Shown in pieces: positions 45,216 to 54,092 of a DNA stretch of 64,000 nt. The position numbers and the translations under genes are program-made. Where the stretch lies: contig NZ_JABWQX020000001.1 of the NCBI RefSeq assembly GCF_014268655.2, forward strand, positions 1,084,001 to 1,148,000. Direction: 5' to 3'. The notes beneath the pieces were generated by a model, which did no database searches, was not told where the DNA came from, and saw only the letters and a list, made by a program, of their open reading frames with translations. This DNA comes from Pseudomonas marvdashtae. Its GTDB lineage: Bacteria > Pseudomonadota > Gammaproteobacteria > Pseudomonadales > Pseudomonadaceae. The stretch's first letter is position 1. The number at the start of each line of letters is the position of its first letter.

Positions 45216-46583
45216 ATGGAAGATCAAGCGTCAAACGTTCCGGTCACGAAGCCGACGGTGTTGCTGGTCGATGATGAAGAGTCGATTCTCAACAGCCTGC
45301 GCCGGCTGTTGCGCAGCCAGCCGTATGAAATCCTGCTGGCCGACAGCGGTGCCAAGGCGCTGGAAATCCTCAAGGAGCGGCCGGTCGACCTGGTCATGAC
45401 CGACGCGCGCATGCCCAACATGGACGGCGCCACGCTGCTGGCTGAAATCCGCAGGCTGTATCCGTCGACCTTGCGCATCCTGCTGACCGGCTACGCCGAC
45501 GTCGACATGATGACCAAGGCGATCAACGAGGGGCAGCTTTATCGCTACCTCAGCAAGCCCTGGAATGATGAAGAGCTGGTGCAGGCCCTGCGTCAGGCCC
45601 TCGCTCACCAACATTCGGAAAGCGAGCGCCAGCGCCTCGAAGCGCTGAACCGCGAGCAGAACCAGCAACTCAAGACCCTCAACGCCACCCTGGAAAAACG
45701 CGTGGTGTCGCGCACCTCCGAATTGCAACAGACCGCCGACATGCTTGACCTGGCCTACGACGAGCTCAAGCGCAGCTATGTGACCAGCACCGAAGTGTTT
45801 TCGTTGATCGCCAACCTGCGCCTGCCTAAAGCCAAGCAGACCAACCGGCAGATCATCGAGCTGATCCGGGTCTACAGCCGGCTCAACTTTCTCGACGAGT
45901 CCACCGACCGCGACCTGACCATGGCCGCCGCGCTCTACAACATCGGCAAGCTGAGCTGGACCGACAACATGATGGTCACACCGGCCGACATGTTGCACCA
46001 CACTGAACTCGATCTTTACCGCGCCTATCCGAAGCAGAGCGAATCGCTGCTGATGACCCTGGACCCGATGAAGGACGCGGCGCGCATCATCCTTCATCAC
46101 CAGGAGCGCTGGGACGGCAGCGGTTTCCCCGATCACCTCAAGGGCGAGGCCATTCCGTTCGGCTCGCGGCTGCTGAAATTGGCGGTGGATTTCATCGAGC
46201 TGCAGCGCGGGTTGATCCTGGAGCGGCAGATGAACAGCGACGAAGCGCTGGTCTACATCCGCAAGTACGCCGGCAAGCTGTACGACCCGGACATGGTCGA
46301 GGCCTTCATCAAGGCCTGTGCCGAGTACCTGGAAGACGTGACCTTGTCCGACCCGACGGTGAAGGTCGCGACCACCCGCGAGCTGGCGGCCGGCATGATC
46401 CTGGCCCGCAACCTCAATGCCGACAACGGCATGCTGTTGCTCAACGCCGGCAAAGTCTTGAGCGGGCCGCTGATCGAGAAACTCATCGCCTTCGAAGCGA
46501 TGGAAGGGGCGCGCTACAGCGTGTTCGTCAAGATCCCGGAAGAGGAGGCGGACCCTACGGCGCCGAAGCCGATCCTGGGTTGA
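45216..46583 (+). CDS. Response regulator REC with degenerate HD-GYP domain
   Basis: The 455-residue protein has a canonical receiver (phospho-Asp63 in MTDARMPNMDG, Lys in LSKPW), a coiled coil (about 130-185) and an HD-GYP-like domain. In the latter, the HD dyad is Tyr241-Asn242 (AALYNIGKLSW) and the GYP motif reads HHQERWDGSGFP (Phe304). The first metal ligand also appears lost. It probably does not hydrolyse c-di-GMP and may act as a binding or output protein. ATG 45216 is chosen, 8 bases after AGGAGG at 45202-45207; a GTG at 45210 is too close to it. It is divergent from the five-gene signalling operon. Confidence 0.86.
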   Translation: MEDQASNVPVTKPTVLLVDDEESILNSLRRLLRSQPYEILLADSGAKALEILKERPVDLVMTDARMPNMDGATLLAEIRRLYPSTLRILLTGYADVDMMTKAINEGQLYRYLSKPWNDEELVQALRQALAHQHSESERQRLEALNREQNQQLKTLNATLEKRVVSRTSELQQTADMLDLAYDELKRSYVTSTEVFSLIANLRLPKAKQTNRQIIELIRVYSRLNFLDESTDRDLTMAAALYNIGKLSWTDNMMVTPADMLHHTELDLYRAYPKQSESLLMTLDPMKDAARIILHHQERWDGSGFPDHLKGEAIPFGSRLLKLAVDFIELQRGLILERQMNSDEALVYIRKYAGKLYDPDMVEAFIKACAEYLEDVTLSDPTVKVATTRELAAGMILARNLNADNGMLLLNAGKVLSGPLIEKLIAFEAMEGARYSVFVKIPEEEADPTAPKPILG

Positions 46584-46689
46584 GACGCCTCTAGTGGAAG
46601 GCGTTGGCTGCAGATGCGACGACAGGCTTTGCGCCTGCCGCCGCGATCTGTAATCTGCCCCGGCATTTCCTGCCCGAGATTATTGAAAC

Positions 46690-47106
46690 ATGACCACTTC
46701 CCTCATCCGCATCGCCGCCGCCCTGCTCATCGGCCCGGACGGTCGGACCCTATTGGTGCGTAAGCGCGGCACCCTGGCTTTCATGCAGCCCGGCGGCAAG
46801 ATCGAGCCGCATGAACAACCGCTGCAGGCGCTGGCTCGCGAACTGGAAGAAGAGCTTGGGCTCGCGATCGACCCGGTACAGGCCCGTCACTTGGGGCAGT
46901 TCAGCGCCCCGGCCGCCAACGAGCCGGGATTTACCGTGCTGGCCGAGGTGTTTTTGCTGAGCATCGACGCCCCGGTTGTCCCCGCCGCCGAGATTGAAGA
47001 AGTCCGCTGGATCGATCCGCTTGGCGCCATTGATCTGTTGCTGGCGCCATTGACAGGCGAGATGATCCTGCCGTTTTATCGAAGGCACTGCCTCGCAACC
47101 TGCTGA
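46690..47106 (+). CDS. Nudix hydrolase (MutT/8-oxo-dGTP-type)
   Basis: This 138-residue Nudix protein has an intact box GGKIEPHEQPLQALARELEE continuing ELGL, in an otherwise minimal fold, like small MutT-type or NudG-type enzymes. The substrate cannot be fixed. It is probably the first gene of a run with lysE and GNAT genes: 17 bases to the next start. Confidence 0.83.
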   Translation: MTTSLIRIAAALLIGPDGRTLLVRKRGTLAFMQPGGKIEPHEQPLQALARELEEELGLAIDPVQARHLGQFSAPAANEPGFTVLAEVFLLSIDAPVVPAAEIEEVRWIDPLGAIDLLLAPLTGEMILPFYRRHCLATC

Positions 47107-47123
47107 TTCAAGGACTGACGCCC

Positions 47124-47762
47124 ATGATTCCTTTTCCGGACCTGCTGATTTTCGCCGCTGCTGCGTTGCTGATGGTGCTCACGCCCGGCCCGAACATGAT
47201 CTACCTGATTTCCCGTTCGATCTGCCAGGGACGCAAGGCTGGTGTCACGTCGTTGTTGGGCGTGGTGGCGGGCTTCTTCGTGCACATGTTCGCGGCGGCG
47301 GCGGGGCTGACGGCGGTGTTCCTGGCGGTGCCGATGGCTTATGAGGTGCTGAAATGGGCAGGTGCGCTTTACTTGTTGTGGCTGGCTTGGCAAGCCGTGA
47401 AGCCGGGCGCGCGTTCGCCGTTCCAGGCCCAGCAGTTGCCAGCGGATTCAACCCGCAAGCTGATCACCATGGGCTTTCTGACCAGCGCCCTGAATCCGAA
47501 GATCGCGGTGTTCTATCTCTCGGTGTTCCCGCAGTTCATCAGCCCGGAACACGGCTCGCTGTTCACCCAGAGCATCATCCTCGGGCTGACCCAGATCAGC
47601 GTCAGTTTCAGCGTCAACCTGCTGATCGCCCTGTTCGCCGCCGGCATTGCCTCATGGTTCGTCCACAACCCGACGTGGCTGGCGGCGCAGCGCTATTTCA
47701 TGGGATTCGTGCTCGGCGCGCTGGCGTTGCGGCTGATGCTTGAGCAACGGCGTTCGGCGTGA
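47124..47762 (+). CDS. LysE/RhtB family amino-acid exporter
   Basis: This 212-residue inner-membrane protein has about six helices and the family signature TPGPNMIYLISRSICQGRKAG near the start, then FLTSALNPKIAVFYLSVFPQF. The family exports amino acids (threonine, homoserine, lysine or others); the substrate here is unknown. AAGGAC lies before the ATG. It overlaps the acetyltransferase gene by 4 bases. Confidence 0.88.
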   Translation: MIPFPDLLIFAAAALLMVLTPGPNMIYLISRSICQGRKAGVTSLLGVVAGFFVHMFAAAAGLTAVFLAVPMAYEVLKWAGALYLLWLAWQAVKPGARSPFQAQQLPADSTRKLITMGFLTSALNPKIAVFYLSVFPQFISPEHGSLFTQSIILGLTQISVSFSVNLLIALFAAGIASWFVHNPTWLAAQRYFMGFVLGALALRLMLEQRRSA

Positions 47763-48256
47763 ATATTCGGCGGTTGAAGGCGGGGGATGCCCAGGCGTAT
47801 CGCGAGCTGATGCTCGAGGCGTACGAGTTGCATCCGCAGGCCTTCACCTCCAGCACCAGTGAGCGTGCTGCGCTGCCCATCAACTGGTGGGAATCGCGCC
47901 TGACCAGCCGGCTCGACGTGATTCTCGGCGCGTACGTGGCGAACGCGCTGGTCGGTATCGTCGGCTTGTCCCTGGAGCCTCGGTTGAAGGCGCGGCACAA
48001 GGCAACGCTGTTCGGCATGTACGTTGCCGAGGGCCATCGCCACGCAGGGCTTGGCGAACAACTGGTGCAGTCAGCCCTCGACGAAGCCCGTCGCCATGCT
48101 TTTCTAAGGTTGGTGCAACTGACCGTCACCGCCGGCAACGCCCCAGCGATCAAACTCTACCAGCGCTGCGGTTTCGTGCTGTACGGGCTCGAACCGATGG
48201 CGATCCGGGTGGACGACGAGTACTTCGACAAGATCCATATGTGGCTGGAGCTGTAA
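47759..48256 (+). CDS. GNAT-family N-acetyltransferase
   Basis: This 165-residue acetyltransferase shows the GNAT acetyl-CoA motif (KATLFGMYVAEGHRHAGLGE), NAPAIKLYQRCGF and a final YFDKIHMWLEL. The substrate is unknown. The start is GTG at 47759, overlapping the LysE stop by 4 bases (GTGA), which is consistent with coupling. Confidence 0.86.
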   Translation: MNIRRLKAGDAQAYRELMLEAYELHPQAFTSSTSERAALPINWWESRLTSRLDVILGAYVANALVGIVGLSLEPRLKARHKATLFGMYVAEGHRHAGLGEQLVQSALDEARRHAFLRLVQLTVTAGNAPAIKLYQRCGFVLYGLEPMAIRVDDEYFDKIHMWLEL

Positions 48257-48309
48257 CTTGCCCCAGATATGGGTTGCCGAGCTTTGAGAGCCTGGAATTG
48301 TCGAGCTTT

Positions 48310-48403
48310 TGTGGCGAGGGAGCTTGCTCCCGCTGGGCTGCGTAGCGGCCCCATTCTTTTGCGATCGCTACGCAATCGAGCGGGAGCAAGCTCCCTCGCC
48401 ACA
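48310..48403. repeat. REP pair (inverted), TGTGGCGAGGGAGCTTGCTC type
   Basis: The left unit is TGTGGCGAGGGAGCTTGCTC and the right its complement, ending CCTCGCCACA. It lies between convergent GNAT and metR genes. Confidence 0.87.
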
Positions 48404-48411
48404 AAAAGCAG

Positions 48412-49329
48412 TCAGCGCACGGCACTGACACCGTCGAGGGTAGAAAACGACGTGTCCTTGGCCGTCAGCAAAAAGTCGCGCATGTACGGCGCGTCGAGCA
48501 TGTCGGTGCGCACCGCCGCGTAGAGCGTGGCGAACAAGCCTTTCTCCCCCAGCCGCTTGGCCTTCACATAGCTCCGCGAGCTGTATTCATGCAGCGCCCA
48601 GTGCGGCATGCCGCAGACACCTCGGCCGCTGGCGACCAGTTGCATCATCATCACCGTCAGCTCTGAAGTGCGGACCTGGGCCGGTTCGATGTCGGCCGGC
48701 TCGAGGAAACGGGTGAAGATATCCAACCGATCTCGCTCCACCGGGTAGGTGATCAGGGTTTCGCTGACGAGGTCTTCAGGCACGATGTAGGGCTTGCCCG
48801 CCAGCCGATGCTGGTTGGCGACGGCGAGCATCGCTTCGTAGGTGAACAGCGGCACGTAGGTGATGCCGGCCAGTTCCAGCGGGTCGGAAGTCACCACCAG
48901 GTCGAGGTCGCCCCGGGCCAGGGCCGGCAGCGGGGCGAAGGCGAAGCCCGAAGCCAGGTCCAGCTCGACTTCCGGCCAGGCATCGCGGAACTGGTCGATG
49001 GTCGGCATCAGCCACTGGAAGCAGCTGTGGCATTCGATGGCCATGTGCAGGCGCCCTGCGGTGCCGCCGGCCAAGCGGGCGATGTCCCGTTCGGCGCCGC
49101 GCAACAAGGGCAGGGTGGCGTCGGCCAGTTGCAACAGGCGCAGACCGGCGCTGGTGAACCGAACCGGCTTGGTCTTGCGCACGAACAGCTGCATGCCCAG
49201 GCGCTCCTCCAGTTCCTTGAACTGGTGGGACAGCGCGGACTGGGTCAGGTGCAGGCGTTCGGCGGCCTCCACCAGGCTGTCGGCTTCGCGCAGGGCGTGC
49301 AGGGTCTTCAGGTGACGGAGTTCAAGCAC
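48412..49329 (-). CDS. metR: LysR-family activator of methionine biosynthesis
   Basis: The 305-residue LysR regulator activates metE (and often metH) in response to homocysteine. The N-terminal HTH (about 2-60) reads LELRHLKTLHALREADSL and LTQSALSHQFKELEERLG, and the signature AIECHSCFQWLMP is diagnostic of MetR. Placement divergent from metE confirms it. The start is GTG at 49329 with GGAGCA upstream; a longer frame starting 36 bases earlier has no family match. Confidence 0.94.
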   Translation of the reverse strand: MLELRHLKTLHALREADSLVEAAERLHLTQSALSHQFKELEERLGMQLFVRKTKPVRFTSAGLRLLQLADATLPLLRGAERDIARLAGGTAGRLHMAIECHSCFQWLMPTIDQFRDAWPEVELDLASGFAFAPLPALARGDLDLVVTSDPLELAGITYVPLFTYEAMLAVANQHRLAGKPYIVPEDLVSETLITYPVERDRLDIFTRFLEPADIEPAQVRTSELTVMMMQLVASGRGVCGMPHWALHEYSSRSYVKAKRLGEKGLFATLYAAVRTDMLDAPYMRDFLLTAKDTSFSTLDGVSAVR

Positions 49330-49373
49330 CGAGATTGCTCCATGAGTAAAACTTGGGATCAACACGAAAAGGT

Positions 49374-49386
49374 TGAGTTTGTCTCA
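49374..49386. promoter_or_regulatory. Candidate MetR binding site between metR and metE
   Basis: TGAGTTTGTCTCA at 49374-49386 is a perfect TGAG-N5-CTCA inverted repeat, close to the MetR consensus TGAA-N5-TTCA. It lies 45 bases upstream of the metR start and 52 bases upstream of metE. Confidence 0.65.
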
Positions 49387-49438
49387 TGTGGTGCTGGCTG
49401 TCGACAATGGCGCCATCTTTTACAGAAGGACACACACC

Positions 49439-51751
49439 ATGGCCCTGGCCCATACCCTCGGTTTTCCCCGCATCGGCGCCGACCGCGAACTGAAAAAAGC
49501 CCTCGAAGCCTATTGGAAGGGCGATCTGGCCCCGGTCGCGTTGCAGGCCGTGGGCCGTGAATTGCGGGCGCGTCACTGGCAGTTGCAAAAAGATGCCGGC
49601 ATCGACCTGCTGCCCGTGGGCGATTTCGCCTGGTACGACCAGGTGCTCAGCCACACCTTGATGCTGGGCGCCGTCCCGCAGCGCTTTCAGGGCACGTTGA
49701 CCACCGAAGGTTTGCCGACGCTCGAAACCTTGTTCGCCATGGCCCGAGGCGCCACGACGACATGCTGTGGCACCGATCACGGTCCCGCGCAACACGCCCA
49801 GGAATTGACCAAGTGGTTCGACACCAACTACCACTATCTGGTCCCCGAATTCACCGCCGGGCAAACCTTCGCACTGAGCTGGGAACAGTTGTTCGATGAG
49901 GTCGACGAAGCCCACGCGCTGGGACTTCGGGTCAAACCGGTGATCATCGGCCCGCTGACCTACCTCTGGCTGGGCAAGGCCAAGGGCTGCGACTTCGACA
50001 AGCTCGACCTGTTGGAGCGCCTGCTGCCGGTGTACGGCGAAATCCTCAATCGCCTCAAGACCCAAGGCGTGGAGTGGGTGCAGATCGATGAACCGATCCT
50101 CACCCTCGACCTGCCCCTGGCCTGGAGAACCGCCTTCGAGCGGGCCTACCACATCCTTCAATATTCGCCGCTGAAAAAACTCGTGGCCACTTATTTCAGT
50201 GGCCTGCAAGACAACCTCGGCCTGGCGGTGAGCCTGCCGGTGGACGGTTTGCACATCGACGCGGTGCGCGCCCCGGAGCAACTGGGACAGGTGCTCGATC
50301 GGCTGCCGACCTACAAGATCCTCTCGGTGGGCCTGGTCAATGGCCGCAACGTCTGGCGTTGCGAACTGGAGCAGGCACTGGCGCAGTTGCGACCGGCGCA
50401 GGAACGGTTTGGCGATAACCTTTGGGTCAGCACGTCTTGTTCATTGCTGCACAGCCCGGTGGACCTGGAGCGCGAAGACAAACTCGACCCCGAGCTCAAG
50501 AGCTGGTTGGCGTTCGCTGTGCAGAAGTGCGGTGAAGTCGCCGTGTTACGTGATGCGCTTAACGATCCGCAGGCACCCGGCGTACAGCAGGCGTTGATCC
50601 ATAACCGTGAAATACAGGCCAGTCGCGCGGGCTCGGCGCGCATTCACAATGCCGAGGTCCAGGCACGTCTCGCGGCGATCGGCCCACGGGACAGCCAGCG
50701 GCGTTCGGTGTTTGCCAAGCGCATCGAACAGCAGCGCGCGCGACTCAAGCTGCCGACGTTTCCGACTACCTCCATCGGCTCCTTCCCGCAGACCCCGGCG
50801 ATTCGCCTGGCGCGCCAGGCTTACAAGCAGGGCAAGCTCTCGGCCAGCGACTATCAAGACGCCATGCACACCGAGATCCGCCATGCCGTGCAAATCCAGG
50901 AACGCCTGGGCCTGGATGTGCTGGTGCACGGCGAAGCCGAGCGCAACGACATGGTGGAGTACTTCGCCGAACAACTGGACGGCTACGCCTTTACCCGTTT
51001 CGGCTGGGTGCAGAGCTATGGTTCGCGATGCGTGAAACCGGCGATTGTTTATGGCGATATCAGCCGGCCCAAGGCAATGACGGTCGACTGGATCCGTTAT
51101 GCGCAAAGCCTGACGGACAAGCCCATGAAAGGCATGCTCACCGGTCCCGTGACCATGCTGATGTGGTCGTTCCCCCGCGAAGACGTGTCACGCCAGGTCC
51201 AGGCGCAGCAATTGGCCCTGGCCCTGCGCGACGAAGTGGTCGACCTGGAAAAAGCCGGGATCGGCATTATCCAGATCGACGAAGCGGCCTTTCGCGAAGG
51301 CCTGCCGCTGCGACGCGGACAATGGCAGGACTACCTCGACTGGGCGGTGGAAGCGTTCCGCCTGTGCGCCTCGGGCGTGGACGACGCAACCCAGATTCAT
51401 ACCCACATGTGCTACAGCGAATTCAACGACGTGATCCAGGCCATCGCCGCCATGGACGCCGATGTCATCACGATCGAAACCTCGCGTTCGGACATGGAGT
51501 TGTTGGAAGCATTCGAGGCGTTCGACTACCCGAACGATATCGGCCCGGGTGTTTATGACATCCACTCGCCACGGGTGCCGGATACGGCCGAGATGGTTTC
51601 GTTGATGAGCAAAGCGGTAAAACGGATCGCCGCCGAGCGGCTGTGGGTCAACCCAGATTGCGGCCTGAAGACCCGGGCGTGGCCGGAGACGGAAGCGGCA
51701 TTGGTGAACATGGTGGCGGCGGCGCGGCAGTTGCGTAGCCAGTTGGCTTGA
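49439..51751 (+). CDS. metE: Cobalamin-independent methionine synthase
   Basis: MetE transfers a methyl group from 5-methyltetrahydropteroyl-tri-glutamate to homocysteine, the last step of methionine synthesis, without vitamin B12. The 770-residue protein has both halves of the double barrel: N-terminal [20 protein letters not shown] and C-terminal zinc site made by His and Cys in [10 protein letters not shown], plus the Cys in [10 protein letters not shown]. The length is standard. ATG 49439 has AAGGA 8 bases upstream. It is divergent from metR. Confidence 0.96.
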   Translation: MALAHTLGFPRIGADRELKKALEAYWKGDLAPVALQAVGRELRARHWQLQKDAGIDLLPVGDFAWYDQVLSHTLMLGAVPQRFQGTLTTEGLPTLETLFAMARGATTTCCGTDHGPAQHAQELTKWFDTNYHYLVPEFTAGQTFALSWEQLFDEVDEAHALGLRVKPVIIGPLTYLWLGKAKGCDFDKLDLLERLLPVYGEILNRLKTQGVEWVQIDEPILTLDLPLAWRTAFERAYHILQYSPLKKLVATYFSGLQDNLGLAVSLPVDGLHIDAVRAPEQLGQVLDRLPTYKILSVGLVNGRNVWRCELEQALAQLRPAQERFGDNLWVSTSCSLLHSPVDLEREDKLDPELKSWLAFAVQKCGEVAVLRDALNDPQAPGVQQALIHNREIQASRAGSARIHNAEVQARLAAIGPRDSQRRSVFAKRIEQQRARLKLPTFPTTSIGSFPQTPAIRLARQAYKQGKLSASDYQDAMHTEIRHAVQIQERLGLDVLVHGEAERNDMVEYFAEQLDGYAFTRFGWVQSYGSRCVKPAIVYGDISRPKAMTVDWIRYAQSLTDKPMKGMLTGPVTMLMWSFPREDVSRQVQAQQLALALRDEVVDLEKAGIGIIQIDEAAFREGLPLRRGQWQDYLDWAVEAFRLCASGVDDATQIHTHMCYSEFNDVIQAIAAMDADVITIETSRSDMELLEAFEAFDYPNDIGPGVYDIHSPRVPDTAEMVSLMSKAVKRIAAERLWVNPDCGLKTRAWPETEAALVNMVAAARQLRSQLA

Positions 51752-51798
51752 ATCTTGTTGTTTGGACAAGCTTCCTACCTTGTGGTGAGGCAGGCTTT

Positions 51799-51927
51799 TG
51801 TGGCGAGGGAGCTTGCTCCCGCTGGGCTGCGCAGCAGCCCCAACATTTCATGCCTTGAGCCTATTTTGAGGTTGAAACCTTTTTGGGACCGCTTCGCGGT
51901 CCAGCGGGAGCAAGCTCCCTCGCCACA
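51799..51927. repeat. REP pair (inverted), TGTGGCGAGGGAGCTTGCTC type
   Basis: The left unit is TGTGGCGAGGGAGCTTGCTC and the right its complement, ending CCTCGCCACA. It lies between metE and the downstream hydrolase, both on the plus strand. Confidence 0.87.
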
Positions 51928-51963
51928 GGGTGCGCACCTGGCTTTAAATAACCACTCGGCAAT

Positions 51964-51992
51964 CTTCATCAAACTGTCACGCAACTGTGGCA
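51964..51992 (+). promoter_or_regulatory. Pho-box-like direct repeats upstream of the exported hydrolase
   Basis: CTGTCAC (51974-51980) and CTGTGGC (51985-51991) are direct repeats at an 11-base period, preceded by a weaker CTTCAT unit at 51964. The form CTGTCA-N5-CTGTsr resembles PhoB boxes of CTGTCAT type. It lies about 65 bases before the hydrolase ATG. Confidence 0.5.
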
Positions 51993-52056
51993 GCGCGCTT
52001 GAACAAACTTCATCAGACTCGCGCTCTACTGGGGTTCTGCGTTTTGGTGTTTGTTC

Positions 52057-53076
52057 ATGCGTGTATTCATTTTCCTGGCCGCCTTGCTGTGCGGCCTGCC
52101 GTCGTTGGCGGCTTCTCGTTGTGATGTCAATGTCGCGACCCAACGGGTCGACCTGGACCAGGTAAGCCTGGCTTACCAGAGCATCGGGCGTGCTTCCGAT
52201 CCTGCGCTGTTGCTGGTGATGGGGTTGGGTGGGCAGTTGATTCATTGGCCGGACGAAGTCGTGGTTGCCCTGTGCGAACAGGGTTTTCGGGTGATTCGCT
52301 ACGACAATCGGGACGTGGGCTTGTCCGCCTGGCGCCAGGCGCCCGGTAGCGCCAACCTGACGTTCGAAGCCCTGCGCTACAAGCTCGGCTTGCCGGTGGC
52401 CGCGCCGTATTCATTGACAGACATGGCCGCCGATGGCCTGGGCTTGATGGACGCCCTGCAGGTGCAGAACTTCCATGTGCTAGGCGTCAGCATGGGCGGG
52501 ATGATCGCCCAGCACATGGCCGCCATGGCGCCGCGGCGCGTCGAGAGCCTGACCCTGATCATGAGCACTTCCGGCGCTGCGGGCTTGCCGGCGCCCAGCG
52601 AGACACTGGTGCAGTTGCTGTCGCGGCGCGGCGCTGCGAATCGTGAAGCGGCGCTTGAGCAACAGGCCGACCTGCTGGCTGCGCTGGGCAGCCCGATGGT
52701 GGTGGATGATCGACAAGCGCTGCTGCATCAGGCCGCCGTCGCCTACGACCGGGCCTTCAACCCCGAAGGGGTAAAACGCCAGATCATGGCGATCATGGCC
52801 GAGCCAAGTCGGGTAGCACTGCTCAATCAACTGCAAGTGCCAACGCTGGTGGTCCACGGCACCGCCGATCCGTTGCTGCCGGTGATGCATGGCGTGCATT
52901 TGGCGGCGCACATCCGCGGCAGTCAGTTGAAGCTGATTCCAGGCCTGGCTCACCGCTTTCAAGAGGCGTTCAAGGAACCGTTGCTGGGCGCGGTGTTGCC
53001 TTATCTGCAACAGCACCGCGAGGACACTTCGCATTGGGCGCAGCTTGAGTCGGCGCAGGTGCCGAACGTGCTCTGA
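52057..53076 (+). CDS. Exported alpha/beta hydrolase
   Basis: This 339-residue hydrolase has a signal peptide (about 1-19, end LPSLAAS) and the alpha/beta fold. The nucleophile is Ser145 in [11 protein letters not shown]; the likely Asp is in HGTADPLLP (about 272) and the His in GLAHRF (about 303). The oxyanion-hole region is [16 protein letters not shown]. The substrate is unknown; periplasmic esterase or lactonase activity is plausible. Residues YDNRDVGLS suggest relatives of Rv-type haloperoxidase/esterases. An upstream Pho-box-like repeat suggests phosphate-starvation control. Confidence 0.83.
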   Translation: MRVFIFLAALLCGLPSLAASRCDVNVATQRVDLDQVSLAYQSIGRASDPALLLVMGLGGQLIHWPDEVVVALCEQGFRVIRYDNRDVGLSAWRQAPGSANLTFEALRYKLGLPVAAPYSLTDMAADGLGLMDALQVQNFHVLGVSMGGMIAQHMAAMAPRRVESLTLIMSTSGAAGLPAPSETLVQLLSRRGAANREAALEQQADLLAALGSPMVVDDRQALLHQAAVAYDRAFNPEGVKRQIMAIMAEPSRVALLNQLQVPTLVVHGTADPLLPVMHGVHLAAHIRGSQLKLIPGLAHRFQEAFKEPLLGAVLPYLQQHREDTSHWAQLESAQVPNVL

Positions 53077-53100
53077 AGGCTTTTGTTGCGAGGGTAGCCG

Positions 53101-53982
53101 CTACTGGGCGTGAGCCTGCTCCACCAGCCATTCCATCAACTCCCGCAACGGGCCCGGCGGTTGAGGTTTGCGTGGGAAAACCAGGTGATATCCCAGGCCG
53201 GTCCTGACCTTCAGGTCGAACGGCATCACCAGCCGTCCGGCGCTCAGGTCATCGCCGATCAGCGACCAGTCGCCAATCGCCACGCCCGTGCCCTGGGAAG
53301 CCATGGACATCGCCAAGTCCAGTGTTTCGAAATGCTGGCCTTTGCTGACGTTGCTCAGGTGCACGTTGGCCTCCGCCAACCAAGCGTTCCAGTCGCGCTC
53401 ATCGGTGGCGGGGTGCAGGAGCAGATGCTGTTGCAGGTCATCAGGCGTGCGCAGCGGCACCGGGCCTTCCAGCAAGGGGCGGGAGCAGACGGGCGTCAGT
53501 TGTTCGTCGAACAGGCGCAGGCACGCCAACGTGGCGTCAGGCGGAGGGCCGTAGACCACCGCCGCGTCGAACGTTTCGCGCTGAAAATCCACCCCATGCC
53601 GGACCGTGGTGGTCAACTCCACCGGCACGTCCGGGCGTTCCTTTTGCCATTGCTGCAGGCGCGGCAGTAACCAACGCATCACACAAGTGGGTGCCTTGAG
53701 TCGCAGGGCTTGGCGTTTTTCACCGATCTGCGCCACCGCCTCGCCGATCAGGCTGAACACCTGCTGGATCCGGGGCAGCCACGCCTGGCCCTCGGCGGTC
53801 AGGCTCAAGCCCCGCGCCTGGCGCAGGAACAGTGGATAACCCAGATGGGCTTCCAGCGCGGCGATCTGTCGGCTCACCGCGCCTTGGGTGATGTGCAACT
53901 GTTCAGCCGCGCGGGTGAAGTTGCAGCATTGGGCCGTGATCAAGAAGGTGTGCAGCGTCGGCAGCGGAGGAAGCCGTTTCAT
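53101..53982 (-). CDS. LysR-family regulator (GcvA-like)
   Basis: The 293-residue regulator has an N-terminal HTH (about 5-60: LPTLHTFLITAQCCNFTRAA, LHITQGAVSRQIAALEAHLG) and an effector domain. The PPLPTLHTFL start and the RETFDAAVVYG segment resemble the GcvA/AmpR subgroup. ATG 53982 is preferred by alignment with other LysR proteins; an ATG nine codons earlier is possible. It is divergent from the decarboxylase gene across 110 bases, so it probably regulates it. Confidence 0.84.
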   Translation of the reverse strand: MKRLPPLPTLHTFLITAQCCNFTRAAEQLHITQGAVSRQIAALEAHLGYPLFLRQARGLSLTAEGQAWLPRIQQVFSLIGEAVAQIGEKRQALRLKAPTCVMRWLLPRLQQWQKERPDVPVELTTTVRHGVDFQRETFDAAVVYGPPPDATLACLRLFDEQLTPVCSRPLLEGPVPLRTPDDLQQHLLLHPATDERDWNAWLAEANVHLSNVSKGQHFETLDLAMSMASQGTGVAIGDWSLIGDDLSAGRLVMPFDLKVRTGLGYHLVFPRKPQPPGPLRELMEWLVEQAHAQ

Positions 53983-54092
53983 TGGATCTGAGCCATGAGG
54001 TGTGGACATGGCTAGTATGACTTTTTATCGATTGTTGCCGCCATGGCCCGACCGCTCCAATAGCGCCATCCCTGGAGAAAAAGGCATTGACG

